Under the pieces are notes generated by a model that worked only from the letters and a program-made list of their open reading frames with translations, was not told where the DNA came from and searched no databases. From an uncultured Bacilli bacterium (GTDB taxonomy: Bacteria > Bacillota_I > Bacilli_A > RFN20 > CAG-449), in assembly GCA_947591215.1 (NCBI GenBank), contig CANQCZ010000003.1, forward strand, positions 16,334 to 80,333: 64,000 nucleotides of DNA. The letters run 5' to 3'. Shown piece by piece: positions 32,849-45,039 of the stretch (positions within the stretch are counted from its first letter, which is position 1; each line of letters starts with the position of its first letter). A program made the position numbers and the translations under genes.

Positions 32849-33602
32849 TGCCAAAAAACCTCCTTCCGTTTTGTTCGGTGATATCCGCGAGTTCTTGTTC
32901 ATTAAGACCTCTAATATCCGCAATCGCTTTAATGATGTATTTTAAGTTCAACGAATCATTTCTTTGTCCGCGTTTAGGTTCCGGCGATAAATAGGGTGAA
33001 TCAGTTTCTACTAAAAGACGATTTAACGGAACTTTTGCCGCTACTTCTTTAGGAGTTTTAGCATTTTTAAAAGTAACCGGTCCATCTAAACCGATATATA
33101 ATCCTAACGATAAAAATTTTTCCATCATTTCTAAAGAACCGGAATAACAATGTAACACCCCTCCATAAAGAGGTGGGTATTGTTTAAGGATTTGATAAGT
33201 ATCTTCGTGAGCGTCACGATCATGAATAATAATCGGCAATTTTACTGAATTGGCTTTTTGAATTTGTAAAATAAACGCTTCACGTTGTCTTTTTCTTTCC
33301 CTTTCATCCTTAATCCAATAATAATCTAATCCGATTTCTCCAATCGCTTTAATTTTTGCGTTGGAACATAGATCAATAATCTTTTCGATTTCTCTTTGAT
33401 AATCTTCTTTTACTTCAAGAGGGTGAAGACCTACCGCACAATAGACATTTTTAAAAGATTCACTTAATTCAAGAGCTTTCAAAGAATTTGAATAGTTATC
33501 TCCCGGCATCAACAATAGATTAATTTTCTCTAGACATTTTCCAATGATTTCTTGAGAATTTTCAAACATAGCATCGTAAAGATGAGTATGAGTATCAAAC
33601 AT
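32841..33602 (-). CDS. tatD: TatD-family metal-dependent DNase
   Basis: MFDTHTHLYD, EIGLDYYW, IIHDRDAHEDT, ETDSPYLSPEP. Confidence 0.95.
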   Translation of the reverse strand: MFDTHTHLYDAMFENSQEIIGKCLEKINLLLMPGDNYSNSLKALELSESFKNVYCAVGLHPLEVKEDYQREIEKIIDLCSNAKIKAIGEIGLDYYWIKDERERKRQREAFILQIQKANSVKLPIIIHDRDAHEDTYQILKQYPPLYGGVLHCYSGSLEMMEKFLSLGLYIGLDGPVTFKNAKTPKEVAAKVPLNRLLVETDSPYLSPEPKRGQRNDSLNLKYIIKAIADIRGLNEQELADITEQNGRRFFGIE

Positions 33603-33603
33603 T

Positions 33604-34929
33604 TTATTTTCCCACGCAGAATCGTGCAAAGATTTCTTTTTCTAAATCGACACGAATTTCTCTTCCTAATAATTCATTAAGATAATCGTACGCACTTTTT
33701 ATATGAATCGACACTAAATCTAACGGTGTCTGTGATCTTGATTCTTCAATCGCTTGATGTAATTCTTCGGCTGCTTTTTCAAGCAAAGCGATTTGTCTTG
33801 CAGAACAGAGTGAAGGTTTGGTTGATGTAATGTTATTTAGATGTAGCTCTTTCACAATCGCATTTTTTAATGCTCCAATATCGTTATTTAATGCCGACAC
33901 CTTTAATTTATCATCGTGCAAATTACATAGTAAATCGCTTTTATTGTAGACTAATATTACATTTTTATTAAGTAACAATTTATTTAGATAATTATTAGGT
34001 TGTTCTTCGGTTTGATCCTTCACATAAATGACCAAATCGGCTTCTTCGATATTTTTTATCGATCTTTGTATGCCCAGTCGCTCAATCGGATCTGTTGTTT
34101 CTCTAATACCGGCTGTATCGAAAAGATGAATTAACACACCTTCTAAAACGATTTCACCTTCGACTACATCACGTGTGGTTCCAGGTATTGAAGTAACAAT
34201 GGCTTTATCCTCAGCGATAAGGGCATTGAGTAAAGAAGATTTACCGACATTAGGTTCTCCCACTAACGCTACTTTGACTCCCTCTAAAACGATGATGTTT
34301 TTCTTTCCGTCTTTAATTAAATCATCAATCACATTTTGACAATTGATGATTTTACTTTGAATTTGTAAGTATGTTAATTCTTCGATATCTTTATATTCCG
34401 GATAATCGATGTTAACTTCAATATTAGCGAGTAAAGAGGCCAAATCTTCGACTAAAGGGAACAATAATTTAGATGTTTCACCTTTTAAAGCATTCAAAGA
34501 GAGATTTTTAGCGCCATAACTTTTAGCGTTGATCAAATCATTTATAGCTTCAGCTTGAACTAAATCTATTTTCTGATTGTAAAAAGCCCGACTTGTAAAT
34601 TCGCCTCGTTCCGCATAGCGAGCGCCAAGTTTAATAATCATTTCAATTATTTGATTGGCTATCAATACTGATCCATGGCAAGAAATTTCCGCCATATCTT
34701 CACCGGTAAAAGAATGAGGTCCTTGAAAAAAAGTGGCCATAACTTCATCGATCATCTGTTCGTCATCTGGATTAATAATTTTACCATATCGAACATAATT
34801 TGGTTCTATTTTGCGACCGCTTTTAAATATGATCTCTAATATTTCTTCGGTTTTAGGACCACTCATTCTGATTATTGCCAATGCACTTTTTAAAGGCGGC
34901 GTTGCTAAAGCGACAATTGTGTCAAACAT
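33604..34929 (-). CDS. mnmE: tRNA modification GTPase MnmE
   Basis: GEPNVGKSSLLNAL, DTAGIRE, C-terminal FARFCVGK. Confidence 0.97.
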   Translation of the reverse strand: MFDTIVALATPPLKSALAIIRMSGPKTEEILEIIFKSGRKIEPNYVRYGKIINPDDEQMIDEVMATFFQGPHSFTGEDMAEISCHGSVLIANQIIEMIIKLGARYAERGEFTSRAFYNQKIDLVQAEAINDLINAKSYGAKNLSLNALKGETSKLLFPLVEDLASLLANIEVNIDYPEYKDIEELTYLQIQSKIINCQNVIDDLIKDGKKNIIVLEGVKVALVGEPNVGKSSLLNALIAEDKAIVTSIPGTTRDVVEGEIVLEGVLIHLFDTAGIRETTDPIERLGIQRSIKNIEEADLVIYVKDQTEEQPNNYLNKLLLNKNVILVYNKSDLLCNLHDDKLKVSALNNDIGALKNAIVKELHLNNITSTKPSLCSARQIALLEKAAEELHQAIEESRSQTPLDLVSIHIKSAYDYLNELLGREIRVDLEKEIFARFCVGK

Positions 34930-35970
34930 TTAATTTTGTTCCTTCTTTGCTTTGTAAATACGCGTATAATAATCTTTCCAAAGTTTTAAGACATTTTCTT
35001 TAGAATAGTAATCTGAGATATACTGAGATTTTAAAATTTCTTCTTTCAAATATTCTGGGTCTTCTTTTAATTTGCGAATAATCTTAGAAAAGCCCTCGTT
35101 GTCAGCGGCTTTAGTATATTGGTCGAAAAGAATTTTTTGATAGAGATCCAAATCACGAAGCACGATAGGTTTTCTTACATTGACCGCCTCTAATATCGAC
35201 ATCGGGAAAAGTTCATTATATGAAGGCATAAATAAGCAATCGACCATATTGTAGATCTCGTTCATTTCTTCTCTTTTGATAATTCCGATAAATTTTACAT
35301 TCTGCGGAGGATTATCGATTATTTGTTTTAATTCTTTATAACCATCGGTTATTTTTCCAAAGGAAAAGCCACCAGCCCAAACAAAAGTGATATCGGGATT
35401 TTTCTTAGCAACTTCCACGAAATCTAGAACTCCTTTACGATATTGAACTTGTCCAACACCAAGTACCACAAACGCCTCATGCGGAATTTCGTATTTTTCT
35501 CTGATTGCTTTTACCTTATCTTTATCCATTTGATAAAAATCTTCGTGAGAGACAAAATTAGGTATATACGTGATTCTTTCTTTAGCAATCCCTAATTCCA
35601 CTAAAGGATCGATAAAAATCGGATTGACAACAACAATTTCGTCAGCTTTTTTATAGAAACTTTTAACATATTTTTTAAAAATATTAAAGAATAAACGCGG
35701 CAATTTAATTGATCCGTCTAAAGTATCGGGTAAAAAGTGCACATAAGCGACATGAACTGCTTTTTTATCAGTGAGCATTTTTAAATAGTAAGTCGGATTT
35801 ACGGTATGAATATGAATAATATCAAATTTACCATGCTTATTGATTGAAACATCAAAAAGATCCTTGGCTCCTTCTTTGATTAAATTTACTTGTTCTTTAT
35901 ATGCCGAAGCAACCCCTTGACCATCTACCGTATCAGCTTTTGACAGCATATTGATTTTAATTTTATCCAT
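34930..35970 (-). CDS. GT4 family glycosyltransferase (possible glycolipid glycosyltransferase)
   Basis: GVGQVQYRKGVLDFVEVA, E-x7-E as ELFPMSILEAV. Confidence 0.85.
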   Translation of the reverse strand: MDKIKINMLSKADTVDGQGVASAYKEQVNLIKEGAKDLFDVSINKHGKFDIIHIHTVNPTYYLKMLTDKKAVHVAYVHFLPDTLDGSIKLPRLFFNIFKKYVKSFYKKADEIVVVNPIFIDPLVELGIAKERITYIPNFVSHEDFYQMDKDKVKAIREKYEIPHEAFVVLGVGQVQYRKGVLDFVEVAKKNPDITFVWAGGFSFGKITDGYKELKQIIDNPPQNVKFIGIIKREEMNEIYNMVDCLFMPSYNELFPMSILEAVNVRKPIVLRDLDLYQKILFDQYTKAADNEGFSKIIRKLKEDPEYLKEEILKSQYISDYYSKENVLKLWKDYYTRIYKAKKEQN

Positions 35971-36035
35971 AACGACACCTCAATTTTAAATTATACAATA
36001 TTAATTTAAGCAATAAAATATCCCACTTACATTAA

Positions 36036-36060
36036 AACCCCCTTCAGTTGAAAGGGGGTC
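36036..36060 (-). terminator. Terminator downstream of jag
   Basis: ACCCCCTTTCA...TGAAGGGGGT + T tract on minus strand. Confidence 0.75.
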
Positions 36061-36065
36061 GCTTG

Positions 36066-36665
36066 TTATCCTATATATTTTATGTGAATTTGTCGATTTT
36101 TTCCAAAACCTTCCGATTCTGTTTTGATGTGCGGCATTCCGGTTAAGGCATTATGAATCGCTCTTCTTTCATCGGCCGGCATCGGATCTAAAACAGCATC
36201 GACCTTCGTTCTTGTCACCTCATGTGCCAATTTTCTAGCGATGGCGATTAATCGAGCGTATTTTTCTTCCTTATAATCACTTACATCAAGTAAAATTCTG
36301 AATCTTTTTTTATAGCGATTAGAGACGGCCAATCGAGTCAATTCATTTAAAGATTGAAGAGAACGACCATTTTTTCCGATGATTATCGAATTACGAGGGC
36401 TTTCAATTTTCAAATTAATAATGCCATCAACGAAAGTCGGAGTCACTTCACATTCAAATCCTAATGCTTCGATGCCTTCTTTAACGTAATTTTGTGCAAA
36501 TTCGATGACATCGCTTATTTCGTATACTTCAATCGTCGCTTTTTTTGAAAATAGTCCTTTTGATTCTTCTTTTACTTCATACATCAAATCTTCCTTAGAT
36601 ATATTAAGTTCATTGGCGGCTTGTTCGAGAAGATCTTCGACGCTTTTTCCGTTGTAAATTTTCAT
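36066..36665 (-). CDS. jag: SpoIIIJ-associated RNA-binding protein Jag/KhpB (KH + R3H)
   Basis: Jag_N start, GKNGRSLQSLNELTRLA KH, R3H ADERRAIHNALTG. Confidence 0.93.
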   Translation of the reverse strand: MKIYNGKSVEDLLEQAANELNISKEDLMYEVKEESKGLFSKKATIEVYEISDVIEFAQNYVKEGIEALGFECEVTPTFVDGIINLKIESPRNSIIIGKNGRSLQSLNELTRLAVSNRYKKRFRILLDVSDYKEEKYARLIAIARKLAHEVTRTKVDAVLDPMPADERRAIHNALTGMPHIKTESEGFGKNRQIHIKYIG

Positions 36666-36684
36666 CTTTATAATTCTCCTTTAT

Positions 36685-37977
36685 TTATTTTTTGGTTTTA
36701 TATTTTAGACCTTTTGATTTGTTGTTATTAATTTTTTGAATAACTAAAGTTTGAACAATAGAAATTAAAGCTCCAATAAACCAATAAATCGCCATACCGA
36801 CAGGAAGGCTAAAGCCCATAATAATAATCATAACCATCATGATATTATTGACCCATTTCATCGTATTTTCATTCTTTTCAACCGCCGGATTTTTACCGCG
36901 TTTTTCAACGGCATCTAAGCGTTTCTTTTGTAGCATCATCGGTAATTTCATCGAAATAATTTGAGCGATGCTCATCAAGATGAAAATCACAATAGCGACC
37001 CAATCGAGGTTGAAAATTTCGCTGCTTGTCGTTGAAGCAAGACTTAATCCTAAAATTTCACCATCGGCGAGTATCGCTGTTCCCGACATTGCTCCCCACA
37101 CAGCGATAAATACCGGGAATTGAACGATTAATACGATAATCATGCCAAAAGGATTAATGCCGTATTTTTTATATAAAGCCATCTGCTCTTGAGCTAATTG
37201 AGCTTTTTCATATTGGTTAGTATTGGCATTTGGATATTTTTCTTGAATCCGCCTTAATTCCGGTTGAATAAGACTCGTCTTTTGTTGTGCCATCGTTTGC
37301 TTGAAACTTACAAGAACAATCAAGGCTCTTACAATAATCGTCACTACTAAAATAGCTAAAACTTGTCCCCAACCATTACCACCAAAGGCAACACTTAAAT
37401 TGTGCAACAACCAAGCGACAGGATATACTAACAGTCCTTCAATAAGTCCATGACTAAAAGCATCTCCCCAAGATTTAGCTTCCAAATGGACGCCTTGTCC
37501 GTTATTAAAAGTGAAATCTACAGGTGTAATACAAACTCTTTGAACGTTGATAGCGTTGGTTATTTGTTGTTTAAAAAAATTCAAATAATCAGCGCTTGCA
37601 ACTTTTTCATATCCAAGATCTTTTTTGGCATCTTCAACCCACATATCGAAGTTATACCAAAGTTCTTCATAATAATTGTTATCAGGGTTATATCCCGCAA
37701 AAGCGATAAAATTACGCGATGGTTTATTTATCAAATCAGCATTATTTAAATTTGCATTGTATTGATCGTTGACTTTGGTTACCATGTAATCTTCAAATTC
37801 GGTGCTTGGAAGATAAATGCCGTTATCTAAAGCTTGTTTATTGATTTGTTCAATGTTATTCTCATAATACTCCGCCATCATCTCTGCTTGATCGCTCACC
37901 GTGCAAAAACTTTGAGTACAGCTCGCCAAGACAATCAAGACAAGAAAAATTCCGGCGAATTTTAAGAATTTTTTCAT
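36685..37977 (-). CDS. yidC: Membrane insertase YidC/OxaA (SpoIIIJ family), lipoprotein signal
   Basis: LIVLASC lipobox, YidC core with TMAQQKTSLIQPELRRIQEKYPNANTN. Confidence 0.95.
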   Translation of the reverse strand: MKKFLKFAGIFLVLIVLASCTQSFCTVSDQAEMMAEYYENNIEQINKQALDNGIYLPSTEFEDYMVTKVNDQYNANLNNADLINKPSRNFIAFAGYNPDNNYYEELWYNFDMWVEDAKKDLGYEKVASADYLNFFKQQITNAINVQRVCITPVDFTFNNGQGVHLEAKSWGDAFSHGLIEGLLVYPVAWLLHNLSVAFGGNGWGQVLAILVVTIIVRALIVLVSFKQTMAQQKTSLIQPELRRIQEKYPNANTNQYEKAQLAQEQMALYKKYGINPFGMIIVLIVQFPVFIAVWGAMSGTAILADGEILGLSLASTTSSEIFNLDWVAIVIFILMSIAQIISMKLPMMLQKKRLDAVEKRGKNPAVEKNENTMKWVNNIMMVMIIIMGFSLPVGMAIYWFIGALISIVQTLVIQKINNNKSKGLKYKTKK

Positions 37978-38315
37978 CTTAGGTCCTCCTTGATTTTCAA
38001 AAGTAGTTTTTCTAAATTCAACTCATTTGTTTTAAAATCGTTTTCGTGATATTTTTTTCTTACAATAATCACATAATCGCAAGCCGCAAACGGATATTTC
38101 TTTAGAAGTTTTTGAATCATCACTCTGACTTGTCGTCGCACTAAATTTCTTTGTACTGCATTGCCTAATTTCTTAGAAGAGCTGATTCCAAATCGCGGAT
38201 AATTCATTTCGTTTTTCTTCCAATACACAACATAATCACTATTAGCTGAAGATCGTCGATTATTGATTACTGCTTGAAAGTCTTCTTGCGATTTAACACG
38301 ATACTTTTTTTCCAT
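37974..38315 (-). CDS. rnpA: Ribonuclease P protein component
   Basis: RFGISSSKKLGNAVQRNLVRRQVR. Confidence 0.95.
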   Translation of the reverse strand: MEKKYRVKSQEDFQAVINNRRSSANSDYVVYWKKNEMNYPRFGISSSKKLGNAVQRNLVRRQVRVMIQKLLKKYPFAACDYVIIVRKKYHENDFKTNELNLEKLLLKIKEDLR

Positions 38316-38332
38316 ATTCGGATCTCGATTTT

Positions 38333-38363
38333 AAAAAAACCACCGGTAGTTAGCCCGGTGGTT
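38333..38363 (-). terminator. Strong intrinsic terminator between rpmH and rnpA
   Basis: AACCACCGG gctaacta CCGGTGGTT followed by T-run on the minus strand. Confidence 0.8.
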
Positions 38364-38372
38364 TAAGTTTGC

Positions 38373-38507
38373 TTAGGCAGAAAGGACTTTTCTTCCTTTT
38401 AACCGACGTCTAGCTAACACTTTACGACCGTTCGGTGTTGCCATTCTGGCACGGAAACCACTGACATTTTGGTGTTTCCGTTTGCTAGGTTGATATGTTC
38501 TTTTCAA
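38373..38507 (-). CDS. rpmH: 50S ribosomal protein L34 (TTG start)
   Basis: Reverse strand TTG AAA AGA ACA TAT CAA CC... encodes (M)[51 protein letters not shown]. Confidence 0.95.
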   Translation of the reverse strand: MKRTYQPSKRKHQNVSGFRARMATPNGRKVLARRRLKGRKVLSA

Positions 38508-38515
38508 GTTGTTAC

Positions 38516-38971
38516 ACCTCCGCTAAATTCAATTGACGCTCTTGATTATATATATAAAAATAGAAGTAGTCAACTATAAGCACAAAAAAAAGAAAATTTA
38601 AATTATTGACTTTTTTTGTCTTTTTTTCGAATAAATAACCGCTTTTGAACCGCTTTCCACAAATCTACATCATGTGGAAAATACGATATTAACTGTGGTA
38701 TGTTTTCTATTTTTGCGATGATTTAGGAACTTATCTATGTCGAAAAAAGAAAAACTGTGGTATTATTACTCCACATTTTCCACAAACAATAACCCACACA
38801 AAGTTTTCAACAATGTTTTCCACAGCGATTTTCTGTTGATAATTGTGGAAAACTTACTGTTTTCGCATTTTCGGTGCTTTGAACTGTGGAAAATTTAATT
38901 TTGCACCAATTTTTACTATTTATGGATATCCTTTTCATGTTATGATTTTTTTGTATTTCGGAGGTATTTTT
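38516..38971. other. oriC region upstream of dnaA with multiple DnaA-box-like sites and AT-rich tract
   Basis: Clustered TTTTCCACA/TGTGGAAAA-type 9-mers between rpmH and dnaA; strand switch of gene orientation here. Confidence 0.9.
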
Positions 38972-40342
38972 ATGGTCGTTACATTATCCCAACAGAATCA
39001 ACTTTGGGACACGGTATTGTCGATCGTAAAAGATCGTATATCTGATCGTCATGTCTTCGATTCGTTTTTGGCAGATTCAAGGGTGCATAAGATCGACGGC
39101 AACAAAATAATCGTAATCGTCAATTCCGCTTTAGCGGCAAGCCTTTTAAAAACGAACGCTCGATACAACGAGATCATTAAAGATGCTATTAAAATAGCTA
39201 CTGAATCAGATTATGAACTTGAATTGATCACTAATGATGATATTAAAAATTTGGCGGAAAAACCTCAACCGCAAAAACATCAATTTTTTGCAAACAGCGT
39301 TTTAAATCCCAAATATACATTCGACAATTTTGTCGTCGGCGATTGTAATCGTGAAGCGGTTCAAGCGGCTCTTTTAGTTACCGCTGCTCCAGGAGGATCT
39401 TTTAACCCTAATCCGCTTTTTATTTATTCTAAATCCGGTTTAGGAAAAACGCATCTTCTTCACGCAATCGGAAATTACACTAAAGAAAAAAATCCTTATT
39501 CTAAAGTTCTTTATATAAATACCGATACTTTCATTGATGAATTTATTCGTTACGTAAGAGGCGATCAAGAAAGTGAATCTTTAAAGGATTTCTTTCAAAC
39601 TATCGATGTTCTTCTTGTAGATGATATTCAATTTTTAAGTGATAAAAGCAAAACTTCAGAAATGTTTTTTCACATTTTCAACACTTTAATCAATGCTGGC
39701 AAACAAATTGTCTTGACTTCAGATCGACATCCGAACGATTTAAAAGGCTTAGAAGAACGTTTAGTCAGTCGTTTCAATATGGGGTTAAGCGTTAATATCG
39801 TTAATCCTGATACTTCAACATTGATTGAAATTTTAAAAACTAAGATCAGTTCTAACGGCTTATCGGTCGCGGATTTTGACGCTGACGGACTTGCGTTTTT
39901 GGCAGAAAATTTCAATAAAAATATTCGTGAGCTTGAAGGAGCGTTAAACCGCTTGATTTTCTACGCTATTAATATAAAAAACAATGATCGAATTACTCTC
40001 GATATTGTCAAAGCTTCCGCACAACCTATTATCGGATCTAAAAAATCAAATAAAGTAGTAACTGAGGATCGAATTATTGAAACTGTAGCAGATTATTATA
40101 ATTTAACCGAACAACAAATAAAATCAAAATTCAGAACTTCGCAAATTGCGCTTGCCAGACACATTTCGATGTATCTTTGTCGCCAATTATGCGGTACTCA
40201 ATTCGTTAAGTTAGGAAACATTTTCGGAGGACGTGATCATTCAACCGTGATGTCCGCTGTTGAAAAAGTGAGGATAAATCTTAAAACAGACACACAATTA
40301 GCCACAGCTATTAACGAGATTCAAAAACAACTAAAATCTTAA
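38972..40342 (+). CDS. dnaA: Chromosomal replication initiator protein DnaA
   Basis: KSGLGKTHLLHAIGN, LLVDDIQFLSDK, FGGRDHSTVMSA; start at MVVTLSQQ preceded by GGAGG. Confidence 0.98.
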   Translation: MVVTLSQQNQLWDTVLSIVKDRISDRHVFDSFLADSRVHKIDGNKIIVIVNSALAASLLKTNARYNEIIKDAIKIATESDYELELITNDDIKNLAEKPQPQKHQFFANSVLNPKYTFDNFVVGDCNREAVQAALLVTAAPGGSFNPNPLFIYSKSGLGKTHLLHAIGNYTKEKNPYSKVLYINTDTFIDEFIRYVRGDQESESLKDFFQTIDVLLVDDIQFLSDKSKTSEMFFHIFNTLINAGKQIVLTSDRHPNDLKGLEERLVSRFNMGLSVNIVNPDTSTLIEILKTKISSNGLSVADFDADGLAFLAENFNKNIRELEGALNRLIFYAINIKNNDRITLDIVKASAQPIIGSKKSNKVVTEDRIIETVADYYNLTEQQIKSKFRTSQIALARHISMYLCRQLCGTQFVKLGNIFGGRDHSTVMSAVEKVRINLKTDTQLATAINEIQKQLKS

Positions 40343-40407
40343 AAATTATGGTACTTTTATATCATTTATGATATAATTTTCGTTAGTTGAAACAAGATAT
40401 ACAAATG

Positions 40408-40416
40408 TTATCCACA
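40408..40416 (+). promoter_or_regulatory. Consensus DnaA box TTATCCACA in dnaA-dnaN intergenic region
   Basis: Exact TTATCCACA. Confidence 0.85.
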
Positions 40417-40475
40417 ATTTCAACAGCCATTATTATTGTTATTATTAATTTTTTCTAAGAAAGGAATAAATAAAA

Positions 40476-41597
40476 ATGAAATTAACCGTCGATCGAGTCG
40501 AATTCTTAAAAACATTAACTACCGTTTACATCGCTATTGGAGCTAAATCTCCATCTCCGGCTTTGATGAATTTTAAATTGGAAATGGAAAATGAACGTTT
40601 AGTAGTTACCGGCAGTAATAATGAAATGACGATTCAAAGTGTACTTCCAACTTCTCGCGAAAATAAAATTATAATTTCCGATTATGAATTAGGAGCAACT
40701 TTAATTTCTGCGAAATATTTAATAGAAATTATTAGAAAATTAGATTCATCTTTAGTGACGATAGAAATCATCGATCAAACTATTGTCAAAATCAGAGATG
40801 ACAAGTCTGAATTTAAACTTAATTCGATGCGCGCTGAAGAATATCCTGATTTGGATTTAGATATCAGCGGCGAAGCTGTAGAATTTTCCGCTGAAGATTT
40901 TAAACGTATCGTTGCACAAACGGCTTTTGCAGCTTCCACCAAAGAAAGCAGCCCGATTATCACAGCAATTAATGTAAAAGCCGACAATGATGTCATCGAT
41001 TTTTCGGCCACTGATCGTTTCCGCTTATCAAAAAAGAAATTCAAAGTTTCCGATAATCATCAATTTGAAGCCAACATTCCAACCAAGACCATCGTCGAAG
41101 TTTCAAAACTTCTTGACGGAGGCGTTGTCAGAATGATTATTTCAGAGAAAAAAGTTGTGTTTATATATGCTGAAACCACAATATTTTCTCGATTAATCGG
41201 AGGCGAATTCCCAAATACAACTCGAATGATTCCGTTAAGTTTTATGTGTACTTTAAAAATAAATTCCGAAAAATTTATCGAAGCAATGCAACGTGTTTCA
41301 TTATTGGTCACTGAAACCGAAAGCATCGTTAAATTAACTTTAACGGAGGAAGAAGCGGTTGTTTCATCTAGAAGTGAGCAAATCGGATCCGCTGAAGAAA
41401 GAATCGAATTATTTGAATATTCCGGAGGTCCGTTTACCATTTCGTTTAATGTCAATTATGTAATCGACGCGATTAAAGCCGCGATGAGCGAAGATGTTAT
41501 TCTTTCGTTCGTCGGAGAAACTTCACTTTTTAAAGTAACTTCTCCCAATGACGAAAGTCTGGTTCAAATCGTTACCCCGGTAAGAACCTACAATTAA
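40476..41597 (+). CDS. dnaN: DNA polymerase III beta clamp
   Basis: MKLTVDRVEFLKTLTTVYIAIGAKSPSPAL..., position after dnaA. Confidence 0.97.
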   Translation: MKLTVDRVEFLKTLTTVYIAIGAKSPSPALMNFKLEMENERLVVTGSNNEMTIQSVLPTSRENKIIISDYELGATLISAKYLIEIIRKLDSSLVTIEIIDQTIVKIRDDKSEFKLNSMRAEEYPDLDLDISGEAVEFSAEDFKRIVAQTAFAASTKESSPIITAINVKADNDVIDFSATDRFRLSKKKFKVSDNHQFEANIPTKTIVEVSKLLDGGVVRMIISEKKVVFIYAETTIFSRLIGGEFPNTTRMIPLSFMCTLKINSEKFIEAMQRVSLLVTETESIVKLTLTEEEAVVSSRSEQIGSAEERIELFEYSGGPFTISFNVNYVIDAIKAAMSEDVILSFVGETSLFKVTSPNDESLVQIVTPVRTYN

Positions 41598-41618
41598 AAA
41601 TCCGGTTTGTGTTTAATT

Positions 41619-41649
41619 AAAAAATCGAGTGTTGTGGCTCGATTTTTTT
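41619..41649 (+). terminator. Terminator after dnaN
   Basis: AAAATCGAG...CTCGATTTTTTT. Confidence 0.8.
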
Positions 41650-41761
41650 ATGCTTTTTTTGATTGCTTTTTAGCCTTAGAATAAGATTGTTATTTATATT
41701 CATAAATAAATGTGTTAAAATAATTTAGTAAAAGTCTTTTTACAAACATAGGTGATCGGCG

Positions 41762-41969
41762 ATGAAATATGTAAAAATTAAAAGCGACTTCATTACGCTT
41801 GGGCAATTCTTGAAATTGGCTGATCTTATAGGAAGTGGTGGAGAAGCTAAAATGTTTCTTAATTCACGAATCGTTGAAGTAAACGGAATGAAAGAACAAC
41901 GGCGTGGAAGAAAATTATTTCCGCACGACATCGTTAAAGTGGAGAGCGAAGAATTTTCGCTAGTCAAAG

Positions 41970-41980
<11 letters not shown>
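41762..41980 (+). CDS. yaaA: S4-domain protein YaaA
   Basis: ITLGQFLKLADLIGSGGEAKMFLNSRIVEVNGMKEQRRGRKL. Confidence 0.92.
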
Positions 41981-45025
<3,045 letters not shown>

Positions 45026-45039
45026 GGAGGTAACCGGAA

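Noticed and set aside
38843-38971. N-terminal 43-aa extension of the dnaA ORF
   Set aside because: Overlaps DnaA-box-like sites and lacks RBS; MVVTLSQQ at 38972 with GGAGG is the better start.
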